From Algoriphagus aquaeductus (GTDB taxonomy: Bacteria > Bacteroidota > Bacteroidia > Cytophagales > Cyclobacteriaceae): 64,000 nucleotides of DNA. The translations under genes and the position numbers were made by a program. The notes beneath the pieces were generated by a model. It was not told the origin of the DNA, did no database searches, and saw only the letters and a program-made list of their open reading frames with translations. The stretch spans positions 1 to 64,000 of the forward strand of contig NZ_QKTX01000003.1 in assembly GCF_003253485.1 (NCBI RefSeq). Direction: 5' to 3'. Shown here one piece after another: positions 17,944 through 26,495 of the stretch. The stretch's first letter is position 1, and each line of letters starts with the position of its first letter.

Positions 17944-17983
17944 GAAAAGTTGCCTTTTTGCGAGGGCAACTTTTCTTTTTTTT
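17944..17983 (+). terminator. Rho-independent terminator after susD
   Basis: Perfect 11-bp stem (GAAAAGTTGCC / GGCAACTTTTC), ten-base loop, then a run of eight T, 23 bases after the SusD stop codon. Confidence 0.9.
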
Positions 17984-18055
17984 GAGGTTCTTGTCCAACT
18001 TGGAGGTCATCTTCGCAAATTTTATCAACTTGGGAATAAGTAAAGTAAATTTGAG

Positions 18056-19528
18056 ATGAAGCTTTTTAAAGAATATAGGTGGGTAGGTTGTTGGTCTTTG
18101 CGATTCCTCCTGGCGGCTGCCCTTTTTTCATGTCAGGAGATAAAAGAAACACCGGTTTCCAAAGGTGATGATGGACAGGTTTTTGCAATCGATACTCAAG
18201 AGAGCGAGTTGCCGTATCTGGTGATCGATACCCAAGGGAAAGATATCCCCTACGAACCTGGTGTAATGGCCAAAATGAAGATTTATCAGCGAAAAAAGCT
18301 GATCCAGGAGCAGGCCATTGATTTGGAATACCGAGGAAAGACTTCCTTCAGGTTATCCGACAAAAAAGGCTTCAATTTTGAAACGGTAGATGCCTCAGGC
18401 GAAGGAATGGATGTGTCTTTTTTTGGTATGCCTGTGGAAGAAGATTGGAGATTGATCGGGCATGTGGTTAATCTCAAGGATAAATATATCTGGGATCGAA
18501 GCCTGATCTACAACCATGTGGGCTATGAACTGTCCAATAAGATCGGAAAATATGCCAGTAGGGGACAGTTTGTCGAAATAGAGGTCAATGGAGAGTATTT
18601 GGGGGTTTATTATTTCTGCGAAAAACTCAAGCGAGATACCAACCGAATCAACCTGATGTCTCTGAATGCCTCCTCGACCAATCTTACCGGAGGTTATATT
18701 CTAAAAATCGATAAGGCTGATCCGGGTTCTGAACATGACAGTAAGCCCCTTTCCTATTTTATGAACAATTGGGATGATGATGCCCGCTACACGGCTTTCA
18801 ACAGTTTTCGGAGCAATTTTGACATTTTCAAAAATCCCCTTTCCTTTCCGGCTTTTCAGGCACCCTATCATTCCCAACAGTTTTTGGAGACCTATTTTTG
18901 GTATGAATATCCCAGTGCAGAAAACATTACCTCTGCTCAAAAAGCCTACATCGCTAAGTACATCGATGACTTTGAACAGGCCTTGATTTCAGATGATTTT
19001 TCAGAATCTACAAGGACCTACACGGATTTTATTGATTTGGGATCATTTGTGGATTATTTTATCGTCACCGAGCTGTGCCGCAATGTGGATGCCTATCGGA
19101 TCAGTACTTTTTTGCAAAAAGACCGAAATGGAAAATTGGCGATGGGACCGGTATGGGATATGAATATCGGGTTTGATGAAGGAGGGAGAATTCCAATTAC
19201 CGATTGGGTGGCTAATTATAATGATTATGTAAACAACGATCCTTGGATGGTCCCTTTTTGGTGGGATCGATTGTTGGAGGATCCTCGATTTAAACAGGCT
19301 GTGAAAATTCGCTGGCAGGCGTTGAGACAAGGAGAACTCAGCCCGTCCCAAATCCAAAAAATCGTAGATGATGCGGTGGAATATTTGAAAAAAAATGGTG
19401 CTGTGGAGCGTAATTATGCCAAATGGGATCAGGGGATAGGTGTCAATTATGATCAGGCAGTCCAGAATCTAAAGATTTTTCTGACCGAGCGTGCAACTTG
19501 GATCGATGGTCAGATAGGGGCATGGTAA
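18056..19528 (+). CDS. CotH kinase family lipoprotein
   Basis: 490 residues with a lipobox (LAAALFSCQEIK). The CotH core is clear: IDLEYRGKTSFRLSDKKGF, an EDWRLIGHVVNLKDKYIWDR segment, EVNGEYLGVYYFCEKLKRD, GGYILKIDKADPG, then TELCRNVDAYRISTFLQKDR and the GPVWDMNIGFDEG motif with its conserved Asp and Asn. CotH-fold proteins include protein kinases, but secreted bacterial members are mostly uncharacterised and often accompany surface polymers. It is separated from SusD by a terminator and 72 bases, so it is probably transcribed alone. A role linked to the SusCD substrate is possible but unproven. Confidence 0.88.
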   Translation: MKLFKEYRWVGCWSLRFLLAAALFSCQEIKETPVSKGDDGQVFAIDTQESELPYLVIDTQGKDIPYEPGVMAKMKIYQRKKLIQEQAIDLEYRGKTSFRLSDKKGFNFETVDASGEGMDVSFFGMPVEEDWRLIGHVVNLKDKYIWDRSLIYNHVGYELSNKIGKYASRGQFVEIEVNGEYLGVYYFCEKLKRDTNRINLMSLNASSTNLTGGYILKIDKADPGSEHDSKPLSYFMNNWDDDARYTAFNSFRSNFDIFKNPLSFPAFQAPYHSQQFLETYFWYEYPSAENITSAQKAYIAKYIDDFEQALISDDFSESTRTYTDFIDLGSFVDYFIVTELCRNVDAYRISTFLQKDRNGKLAMGPVWDMNIGFDEGGRIPITDWVANYNDYVNNDPWMVPFWWDRLLEDPRFKQAVKIRWQALRQGELSPSQIQKIVDDAVEYLKKNGAVERNYAKWDQGIGVNYDQAVQNLKIFLTERATWIDGQIGAW

Positions 19529-19545
19529 TGGTGTGGATGATCAAA

Positions 19546-19581
19546 TTCAAGGATCAATGTTCAAGTAGGTCAATCCTTGAA
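19546..19581. terminator. Possible bidirectional terminator between convergent genes
   Basis: TTCAAGGAT at 19546-19554 and ATCCTTGAA at 19573-19581 pair perfectly around an 18-base loop. The site lies in the 66-base gap between the convergent cotH-like and PIG-L genes. No strong T run follows, so this is tentative. Confidence 0.35.
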
Positions 19582-19594
19582 AATTGGTCATTGC

Positions 19595-20470
19595 TTATTT
19601 TCCCATCATCGGGAACAACCTGAGAATATCTTCCCGACTCGGTCTGCTGCCGTATTCGCAGATTTCAAATGCCTCGGCAAATTTCACCTGAGCTGCTTTT
19701 TCGGTTCCATACCATTCTTCCAGAGCTTTTTTGACGGATGGGTTTGGCTCAGATGCCCGCTTGGATTTCAGCCAGGCGATCCGCTCTTCTTTTCCTTCAG
19801 GAATGATATCGGTCTCATTGCCGATCCAAGGAAGCCACTCATAAAACTGTGAAGTGTGAGCGTCCAAGGCATGAATTTTCTGATCAATTACCGAGGTGAT
19901 GTCGATCACGATGTCAGGTGAAAAAGGATTGGGCTTTTGGAAATTGTCCTGATAGTAGAGAAAGACTGGATTTTTTCGAAGGGGAGGCGTATCAGCAGCG
20001 ATATTTGGGACGCCTACCATAAATGCCGCATCCTGAACCAATACGCCTGTGTAGCGGTGGTCAGGGTGGTAGTCATTGGGTCGATGGGAAATCACCACGT
20101 CTGCGCCCCATTCCCGGATTTTTCGGATTACATCGAGTCTGATTTCCAAAGTTGGGAGTAGCTCTCCGTCATGATTGTCCAAGACGTCATATTGGATTCC
20201 CAATCTCTTAGCTACTTCCTGAGTTTCGGCATAGCGACGCTTGGCCAGCATGCCACCGCCCATTTCCATATGTCCCGCATCTCCATTGGTAATGGAGAGA
20301 AACTTGACTTCATGCCCCATTTTGGCAAAAAGGGCCGCAGTGCCTCCGCCTTTGATGTCGCAGTCGTCCGGATGAGCTCCGATCATTAGGATTCGGAGCG
20401 GTTTTCCTTGAGAAAAAGCCAAGGAATAAGCAAAAAACAGAAGGGCGAAAGAAAGGAATGCTTTTTTCAT
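19595..20470 (-). CDS. PIG-L family deacetylase (LmbE-like), secreted
   Basis: 291 residues with a signal peptide (MKKAFLSFALLFFAYSLAFSQ). The zinc-dependent GlcNAc-type de-N-acetylase fold is marked by ILMIGAHPDDCDIKGGG near residue 32, ITNGDAGHMEMGGG, AETQEVAKRLGI, DGELLPTLEIRLDVIRKIRE, and SHRPNDYHPDHRYTG near 130, where the HxxDH metal and catalytic residues lie. It is monocistronic and convergent with the CotH gene. Export suggests action on an extracellular N-acetylated sugar or glycoconjugate rather than on mycothiol- or bacillithiol-type substrates. Confidence 0.9.
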   Translation of the reverse strand: MKKAFLSFALLFFAYSLAFSQGKPLRILMIGAHPDDCDIKGGGTAALFAKMGHEVKFLSITNGDAGHMEMGGGMLAKRRYAETQEVAKRLGIQYDVLDNHDGELLPTLEIRLDVIRKIREWGADVVISHRPNDYHPDHRYTGVLVQDAAFMVGVPNIAADTPPLRKNPVFLYYQDNFQKPNPFSPDIVIDITSVIDQKIHALDAHTSQFYEWLPWIGNETDIIPEGKEERIAWLKSKRASEPNPSVKKALEEWYGTEKAAQVKFAEAFEICEYGSRPSREDILRLFPMMGK

Positions 20471-20590
20471 ATCGGGTGATTTGGAATGAAAAAGCTAGTA
20501 AAAGCAAGGCTCAATTGCAAAAGGTAAAAGACCTGCGGTTCCTCGAAATGATAAGTGATTCCAATCGCATTTTTGAATAATTCCGAAATT

Positions 20591-20623
20591 TTTGACTTCG
20601 AAAGAATGAATTCTCTAACTTGA
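20591..20623 (+). promoter_or_regulatory. Candidate Bacteroidota-type promoter for L-serine dehydratase
   Basis: TTTG (20591-20594), 21-base spacer, TAACTTGA (20616-20623), which matches six of eight positions of TAnnTTTG. It ends 27 bases before the ATG. Confidence 0.35.
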
Positions 20624-20650
20624 AGGGTATCTATTCTAATCCTCAGCACT

Positions 20651-22219
20651 ATGAATTTTCCCAGCATTTTTAACGACGTGATCGGCCCGGTGATGAGAGG
20701 TCCTTCCAGTTCTCACTGTGCTGCTTCCCTGAGAATCGGGAGGATCTGCCATGATTTGATGGATGGTCGGATTTCTGACATTGAAATCGACTTTGATCCG
20801 GAGGGATCCTTGGCCACTACGCACAAGGACCAAGGATCGGATATGGGTTTGTTTGGAGGGTTTTTGGGTTGGGAAGCCTATGACGAACGATTGGTTGATT
20901 CCGAAATGCATTTGGGGGCGGCGGGAATCCGGGCTATTATTTCCATCAAAGAGCTGAAAGAAAAACATCCGAATACCTATCAAATCACCCTTCGTAATCC
21001 TTGGGAAACCCACCAGGTCATTGCCATTTCCACCGGAGGGGGGATGATTGAGGTCTTGGAAATTGATGGCGTGAAGGTATCCTTGGCAGGAGACTGCTTT
21101 TTGACGCTCGTCTATTCCTCAGATTCTCAAAAGCTTGATGCTTATCTCCGTGAAGCCAGTTTGCCGGAGGACTTGGAAATCCATGCAAATGATCAAGGAA
21201 TCCTGATTTTGAAATCTCAGGCTTTTCTGAACGAAGCCTACTTGGAAGAACTGAAAGCCATAGATGGCGTCATTTCCATTAAACAAGTGAAGCCTGTTTT
21301 ACCGGTACTTACGAGGAAAAACACCTCAGTTCCGTTCATCACTTGCGATGAAATGTTTGCCTACAATGAAGGCAAGAATCTCAGCCTTTGGCAACTCGCA
21401 GCGAGGTATGAAAGCATGCGTGGCAATATTTCGGAAGAGGAAGTATTGTCAAAAATGAACGACATCCGGCTAATCCTGAAGAATGCGGTGGAGACAGGCT
21501 TAAAGGGAACCAAATTCGAGGATCGTATTTTGGGTCCTCAATCCGTAAAATTCAAGTCCTTGATGGAGGAACGGAAGCTGGTCGATGGAGATGTATTGAA
21601 TCGGATCATCATGTATGTATCAGCCATCATGGAGGTGAAAAGCTCCATGGGAGTGATCGTCGCCGCCCCGACGGCAGGTTCATGTGGGGCTATGCCCGGG
21701 GCAGTGTTGGGTGTGGCGGATTCTTTGGGGCTTTCGGATGAAGAAACCAATAAAGCATTACTCATTGCCGGCTTGATCGGAGTGTTCATAGCAGCCCATT
21801 CCACTTTTGCTGCGGAGGTTGGAGGCTGCCAAGCAGAATGCGGTTCCGGGGCAACTATGGCCGCAGCGGCGATTGTCCACTTGGCAGGAGGCAACTTAAA
21901 CCAAAGCATCTCTGCTGCTTCCATGGCGTTGCAGAGTTCTTTGGGAATGATCTGCGATCCGATCGGAAACCGTGTGGAAGCACCATGCCTCAACCGAAAC
22001 GTAATGGCTGCGTCCAATGCGCTCTCCTGCGCCAATATGGCCTTAGCCGATTATGACCATTTGATTCCCTTGGACCAGGTGATTGAGACGATGTATGAAG
22101 TAGGGAAAAGCATTCCCAATACCCTGAGATGTACCAATTTGGGAGGACTTTCGATCACCAAAGCTGCCAAAGAAATCGAGCTGAAATTGGGGCAGAAGCA
22201 GTTTTATAAGAGTTGTTGA
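20651..22219 (+). CDS. sdaA: L-serine dehydratase, iron-sulfur dependent, single chain
   Basis: 522 residues. Converts L-serine to pyruvate and ammonia in the cytoplasm. The beta domain is N-terminal (GPVMRGPSSSHCAASLRIG, GSLATTHKDQGSDMGLFGGF), followed by an ACT-like stretch (about 145-215). The catalytic alpha domain holds the [4Fe-4S] ligands (AECGSGATMAAAA near 396, CDPIGNRVEAPC near 434-445) plus SANALSCANMALADYDHLIP-type residues near 457 and the STMGVIVAAPTAGSCG-like nucleotide/serine-binding loop (SMGVIVAAPTAGSCGAMPG). This is the fused beta-alpha arrangement with an ACT insert. Monocistronic, convergent with the toxin pseudogene. Confidence 0.94.
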   Translation: MNFPSIFNDVIGPVMRGPSSSHCAASLRIGRICHDLMDGRISDIEIDFDPEGSLATTHKDQGSDMGLFGGFLGWEAYDERLVDSEMHLGAAGIRAIISIKELKEKHPNTYQITLRNPWETHQVIAISTGGGMIEVLEIDGVKVSLAGDCFLTLVYSSDSQKLDAYLREASLPEDLEIHANDQGILILKSQAFLNEAYLEELKAIDGVISIKQVKPVLPVLTRKNTSVPFITCDEMFAYNEGKNLSLWQLAARYESMRGNISEEEVLSKMNDIRLILKNAVETGLKGTKFEDRILGPQSVKFKSLMEERKLVDGDVLNRIIMYVSAIMEVKSSMGVIVAAPTAGSCGAMPGAVLGVADSLGLSDEETNKALLIAGLIGVFIAAHSTFAAEVGGCQAECGSGATMAAAAIVHLAGGNLNQSISAASMALQSSLGMICDPIGNRVEAPCLNRNVMAASNALSCANMALADYDHLIPLDQVIETMYEVGKSIPNTLRCTNLGGLSITKAAKEIELKLGQKQFYKSC

Positions 22220-22229
22220 TTTAAACTTG

Positions 22230-22669
22230 TTATGCCCAGTTTTTCATAAATGACTGGAAATCTTTGGGATGGAGGATCGGAAGTATTGGAAAAGAAAGAT
22301 CCTTAAAAATCTGATAATGCCTGTCAAAAGTAACTAACCCATCTGCAGATGCAGAAATGGCTAAATCTGCAAATTTGTTGTCATCAGGATCCTCTTGAAT
22401 TATTCCCCAACGAAAAAAAGGCTCAGTAAAAATTACATTGGTTGCGGTGCACAAAATGTCGAACACCAAATTTGCTGTAGTTGCAGAATAAAAATCTGCT
22501 ATTTCTCTTCATACTCAGCGTGTACCTCTGTACTGACTATCCAATCAAAAGATTTTTGTTCGAAAGCGGTGTAGATGGCAAACTCAGGATTTTTCCTGTT
22601 GAGGGTGGTGATGAGGACATTCGTGTCAAGCACCAATTTTGGTCTTCGTTTCTCGGCCAAATCGCTCAC
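22230..22669 (-). pseudogene. PIN-domain toxin (COG1569-like), frameshifted
   Basis: A GTG start at 22669, overlapping the antitoxin stop as GTGA, opens a frame reading LVLDTNVLITTLNRKNPEF ... VHAEYEEK and then TAG at 22499. Shifting by one base restores the rest of the domain: IADFYSATTANLVFDILCTA, then DPDDNKFADLAISASADGL, then VTFDRHYQIF. The break is at an A run (22502-22504 on the plus strand, TTT); adding one A would give EYEEKIADFY. The PIN acidic residues (DTN, DxxDNKFAD, TFD) are all present once the frame is joined. PIN toxins are metal-dependent RNases. Either a recent inactivating deletion, a sequencing error, or, less likely, a recoding site. Confidence 0.85.
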
Positions 22670-22878
22670 TTTTCTCTTAGCAGGTCATAATTACCTTCTG
22701 AAATCTTTTTATCAGAAACTACCTGATCTACTTCAGCTTTTAATTTTTGAGAATAGTGTTTGGTAAGCAGATCCCGAATCTCCAGAGATTCTTCGTTACT
22801 CATCTCTCTGCTGAACATCCGAAGAAGGCTCAGCTGCACCTCATTTAGACCTCCAAATTTCTTGTCCACAGTATTCAT
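22666..22878 (-). CDS. Antitoxin partner of the PIN toxin
   Basis: 70 residues, charged and helical, with DKKFGGLNEVQLSLLRMFSR near the N-terminus and SNEESLEIRDLLTKHYSQKL, as seen in small antitoxin components that sit ahead of COG1569 PIN toxins. Its TGA overlaps the toxin GTG. The frame is intact, so the antitoxin may still be made although the toxin gene is broken. Confidence 0.75.
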   Translation of the reverse strand: MNTVDKKFGGLNEVQLSLLRMFSREMSNEESLEIRDLLTKHYSQKLKAEVDQVVSDKKISEGNYDLLREK

Positions 22879-23051
22879 TTTTATTCGATTGAATATTAAC
22901 CAAAGTTAGCCTATGCCTGGTAGATCTCAAAATCAAGAATTTGACCGGTTTTTTAATTTATTGGGTAATGAGGCTTCTCTTAAAGTAGCTTTGATTCCCA
23001 AGTACTGTTTCTGGAAAAATAAGCACAACGTGTTAGAGCACAATCCATTGA

Positions 23052-25784
23052 TTACCAAGTCGTTCCTTCCCCCAACTGATGGATCGTATTCTGAACCAAT
23101 CCTTCTCTTAAAACCCCTTGATCATCCTTGATATGGTATTGGATTTCCATCACCCAAGTAGGTTTGATGTTAGGGATGGTCAGTTTGATGGTCTTTTTGT
23201 CGGGACTTAATTCGGCTTTGGTGACTTGCAAAATCTGCTCGTTGTGATGTTTGGAACCATACTTTCGGGATCGGACCAAATCCCATGTTTTTATGGTAAA
23301 ATGGGAGGTGTCCTGAACACTTGCCTCGTCAAGATGATCAGTGAAGGTTAGGGCTAATCCGGTTTTGGTTGCTTCGATCCCTACAGGGATGACCATTGGC
23401 TGATCGACTTTTCGGATCCGATATAATCCTCCCAGCTGAGGTTGGGTGGAACCCCAAGCAGACAGGCCGCAAAGGTACAATTGTCCGTCTCCGGGATTGA
23501 ATCGGCCACGCATGACCCCCGTGGAAAATCTGGGAACCGGTAATTCAAAAATTCCTCCCTGCACTTGAGTGCCTATTTTTTCAAAAGGAACCACAAACAC
23601 TTTTCCATAGCCATAGGAGAGGTTCAGCAGCTTTCCGTTGAGTGCACCCCACTTTTTGCTGTCCACCCAAAGGAGTTCGGATGGGGACTGGTCCCGGTCT
23701 CTTTCCACCCATACCAAGGGTTGCTCCATGCCAGCTTTGGTACTGTCTTTTGGTGGATTAAACCCAAACATGTTTCCATAAAATCCTCCTTTTTTGACCC
23801 AATTGATGCGATTCATTGGATTCCAATGCCCTTCTTGGTCGGTCACGATAAAGGTTCCGTCGGGATTGATGCACACCCCATTGGCAGCGCGGAAGCCGGT
23901 AGCTACGATTTCTGTTTTTTGTCCGTCTCGGCTGACTTTGATCAAGGTGCCATGCTGAGGGACTAAGGCTTCCCGGGCATGTCGGGCACTTTTGGCATAG
24001 TAGAAATTCCCCTCTTTGTCGGTTTGCAGCCCCATGGCAAATTCGTGGAAGTGATCGGTGACTAGGTGGTCACCGTTAAAGGCTTCGTAATAATCGGTTT
24101 CCTTGTCCCCGTTGAAGTCATGCAACTTCACCAGTTGGTCCCGGCAAGTGACAAAGATTTCCTCGTTGACCACTTTGATGCCCAAAGGCTGAAATAAGCC
24201 CGATGCGATTCGTTGCCAGGTGAGTTTGCCGGAGTTTTTCGTGAATCCCTCCACCAACCAAACATCTCCGTCAGTAGAGCAGATCACCCCTTTGTTGGGA
24301 TCTTTGAAAAAATCCAATCCGCTCAGTCGGAATTGGTTTTTCCATGGGCTGTCAAAGGGTGGATTCATGATGTCCACCTGAAATGGTCCTTCTTGGGTTC
24401 CAGCCAATACCTCTGAAGTTAATTTTTGAGGATATCGCGATGGGCCTCCTTTGATCATGATCTCCAAATCTTCCGGAGGGCTGGAGGTTTTCGCATATTG
24501 CGCTAGTCCATTGATGCCGGATTTCCTGATCAGGATTTTGACCTTGATCATTTGCGAAGGGGAAGTCTCCATTACCAAGAATCCACTTTCTTCTTTCAAA
24601 ACAGCCCCTTCACCAACCAAGGCCACAGCCGTTCCTTTTGGTGCGATCCGCATCTTTAATGGCTTTTCCGAGGGAGAAATATTCAGGGTTCGAGTAAAAA
24701 TGTGCTGGTTTTCCAGCATTTCGAGCCCAAAGGTTTCCAGCACCTTGGCACTTCCCACTGTGTAGGAAAGGATCACTCTATCCCTAAATTGATAAAGCCC
24801 TTTATACTGCGCCCATTCCCTCGGGAGTGGCCCAAATTTTCTTCCATCCCGAGCTTGGAAACGGGGATCGTCAAATTTCCCAGTCTCCGGGTTGGCCCAA
24901 GCTGGCGCCACGGGGTTGGAGAAGTGGAGGTCCCCGACCGTTCTGGGGGAAATATTATGCTTTCCATTGAACAGAATCGCTTCCCAATCGATAAAGCCCT
25001 TCCCCGTCCATGCTCCGGCTACCCGCATCAGGTCGTGGTCAAACATTATCCAGGCTTTGCCTGCGGCCACTCCTCCTGAACCTTGATCCAATCGCACCGC
25101 GATTCCTTTGTAAGCAAAATTTGCCTTGACCAAATTTTCATCGGGAAGGGGTGAGGGGCCAGAGGATCGCTCTCGCTCCGGAGCATTCAATCCAACCAGT
25201 TCACAGGTGTTGATCAGGAAGTTGCCATAGTCCATTTCTGCCCAAGGCTTAAATTCTTTAGGTGCGGGGCCTTTATTCGTTCCGATGGGAAGACTGGCCA
25301 GATAGGTTGAGTCGATTTCTATGAACTGGCCCGGATTTTTCTCTTTGATGAAGGTTTCCCTCAGGTAATTGATGAGGTCATACTTTTCGGTAGGAGTCAG
25401 GTTGATTTGTGGAGGCATAGATCCATAGCCCCGGGTGAGGGTTTGGTAGATGGAATAGGGGTCTTTTCCAACTTTAAATTCACCTTCCCAAAATTTGAAG
25501 GCATTGGGCATGGAACCTTCCTGATCGGGATTTCCATGGCAGTTAAAGCAGGTATTGTTATAAATGTGCTCGCCGGTTCGGATGGATTCATCGTATCGGT
25601 CGTCCAATGCAGTAAGCAGCCCCCGATGGTCAATGTCTTTTTCATAATCGGGCAAGTCAGATTCCTGAAGAATATATCCTGTTGGGGAATCGGATTCTTG
25701 GGTGGATGAATTGGGTTTACATCCGATGAGTAAGAGGATGGTATAAAAGAAAACAGCACTAAGGTGATTTGTTTTGATTTTCAA
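23052..25784 (-). CDS. Lipoprotein with cytochrome c domain, DUF6797-like region and beta-propeller
   Basis: 910 residues. Lipobox LLLIGCKPN. A class I cytochrome c domain follows, with heme motif CFNCH at residues 79-83 and an axial-methionine candidate in GYGSMPPQ. About 150-400 matches the DUF6797 type seen in such fusions (AYKGIAVRLDQGSGGVAAGK, FDHDLMRVAGAW). From about 470 to 790 comes a sorbosone-dehydrogenase/PQQ-like propeller (GVCINPDGTFIVTDQEGHWNP, WVKKGGFYGNMFG). The end is a small beta-domain. The protein probably oxidises a sugar or alcohol on the cell surface and passes electrons to its own heme. Monocistronic as far as can be seen. Confidence 0.85.
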   Translation of the reverse strand: MKIKTNHLSAVFFYTILLLIGCKPNSSTQESDSPTGYILQESDLPDYEKDIDHRGLLTALDDRYDESIRTGEHIYNNTCFNCHGNPDQEGSMPNAFKFWEGEFKVGKDPYSIYQTLTRGYGSMPPQINLTPTEKYDLINYLRETFIKEKNPGQFIEIDSTYLASLPIGTNKGPAPKEFKPWAEMDYGNFLINTCELVGLNAPERERSSGPSPLPDENLVKANFAYKGIAVRLDQGSGGVAAGKAWIMFDHDLMRVAGAWTGKGFIDWEAILFNGKHNISPRTVGDLHFSNPVAPAWANPETGKFDDPRFQARDGRKFGPLPREWAQYKGLYQFRDRVILSYTVGSAKVLETFGLEMLENQHIFTRTLNISPSEKPLKMRIAPKGTAVALVGEGAVLKEESGFLVMETSPSQMIKVKILIRKSGINGLAQYAKTSSPPEDLEIMIKGGPSRYPQKLTSEVLAGTQEGPFQVDIMNPPFDSPWKNQFRLSGLDFFKDPNKGVICSTDGDVWLVEGFTKNSGKLTWQRIASGLFQPLGIKVVNEEIFVTCRDQLVKLHDFNGDKETDYYEAFNGDHLVTDHFHEFAMGLQTDKEGNFYYAKSARHAREALVPQHGTLIKVSRDGQKTEIVATGFRAANGVCINPDGTFIVTDQEGHWNPMNRINWVKKGGFYGNMFGFNPPKDSTKAGMEQPLVWVERDRDQSPSELLWVDSKKWGALNGKLLNLSYGYGKVFVVPFEKIGTQVQGGIFELPVPRFSTGVMRGRFNPGDGQLYLCGLSAWGSTQPQLGGLYRIRKVDQPMVIPVGIEATKTGLALTFTDHLDEASVQDTSHFTIKTWDLVRSRKYGSKHHNEQILQVTKAELSPDKKTIKLTIPNIKPTWVMEIQYHIKDDQGVLREGLVQNTIHQLGEGTTW

Positions 25785-26495
25785 GTGCTTGGAGGCTTGG
25801 TTTAAAAGGGAAATTAAGAAAAATGATGGGATTGTCAGTTAGGTACCGATTAGTCCTCAGACTGCTTTTTGAAACTCATCGCAATGGTCAAAGAGAAGAG
25901 GAAAAGCTAAAGTTTTTTCTAGTTGCGGCCAGTGTCTTTTTTTTTATATGTGGAAAAAAAACTTACTGACTATTCTGTTCCATTGCGCTGGTATCAGGCT
26001 GGATTTTCCAAATCATGATCCTACACCAGCGCTGGAATTCACGTACAAATTCAAAATCCCAGGGTTGAAACCCTGGGCTATTCACGATTTGACCCTGCCT
26101 TTGCCGGCCTTTCAGGGTCTAGAATTGCGTCAGTAGCCATGCCCCGTAGGAGTAAAACCTTTGTAAAAAAAAAACACAAAATCACCCAAGCGCTGGATAC
26201 GAAAAGGGGCTCTGGAACCGTCATCATTTTCCAGGGCAAGGAAAAAGAACCGCTCGATTGAGAAAGATTTTCAATAAGGTTTCTCGAAAAGAGGGAAAGC
26301 CGCAAAGCGCATTTCCATTTAGGTGTCTCAAGCACCTAGGCAGGAAAAAAAGAAAAGAGTTTTTTGGAGAGGCTACCAGGACTTCATCACCATGACGCTC
26401 GAGCAGAAAGTTTGTGGATGAGAAAGTAAAGGATTACAATTTTACCCCCTAGGCCTCTTGCTATCCCCTTACCTGGCAATGAAATAGGGAATTCT
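25785..26495. repeat. Long intergenic region with REP-like palindromes
   Basis: No convincing gene in about 710 bases. The clearest element is CCCAGGGTT-GA-AACCCTGGG at 26058-26077. It is followed by CTATTCACGATTTGACCCTG and a second, looser pair (ACCCTG at 26092-26097 with CAGGGT at 26114-26119). The first palindrome shares its layout with CCCAGAATT-G-AATTCTGGG at 42230-42254. The block looks like decayed intergenic repeats rather than a lost gene. Confidence 0.7.

Noticed and set aside
22499..22510. Programmed frameshift in the PIN toxin
   Set aside because: The local sequence (GAGAAATAG on the minus strand) is not a recognised slippery heptamer and no stimulatory hairpin was seen; simple deletion is more likely.
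22481..22766. Plus-strand short frames across the toxin-antitoxin region
   Set aside because: The minus strand gives a coherent PIN toxin and antitoxin with an overlapping stop and start, which explains this DNA better.
23052..25784. Splitting the 910-residue gene into separate cytochrome and propeller genes
   Set aside because: The frame is continuous with one signal peptide, and this domain order is known as a fusion in Bacteroidota and Planctomycetes.
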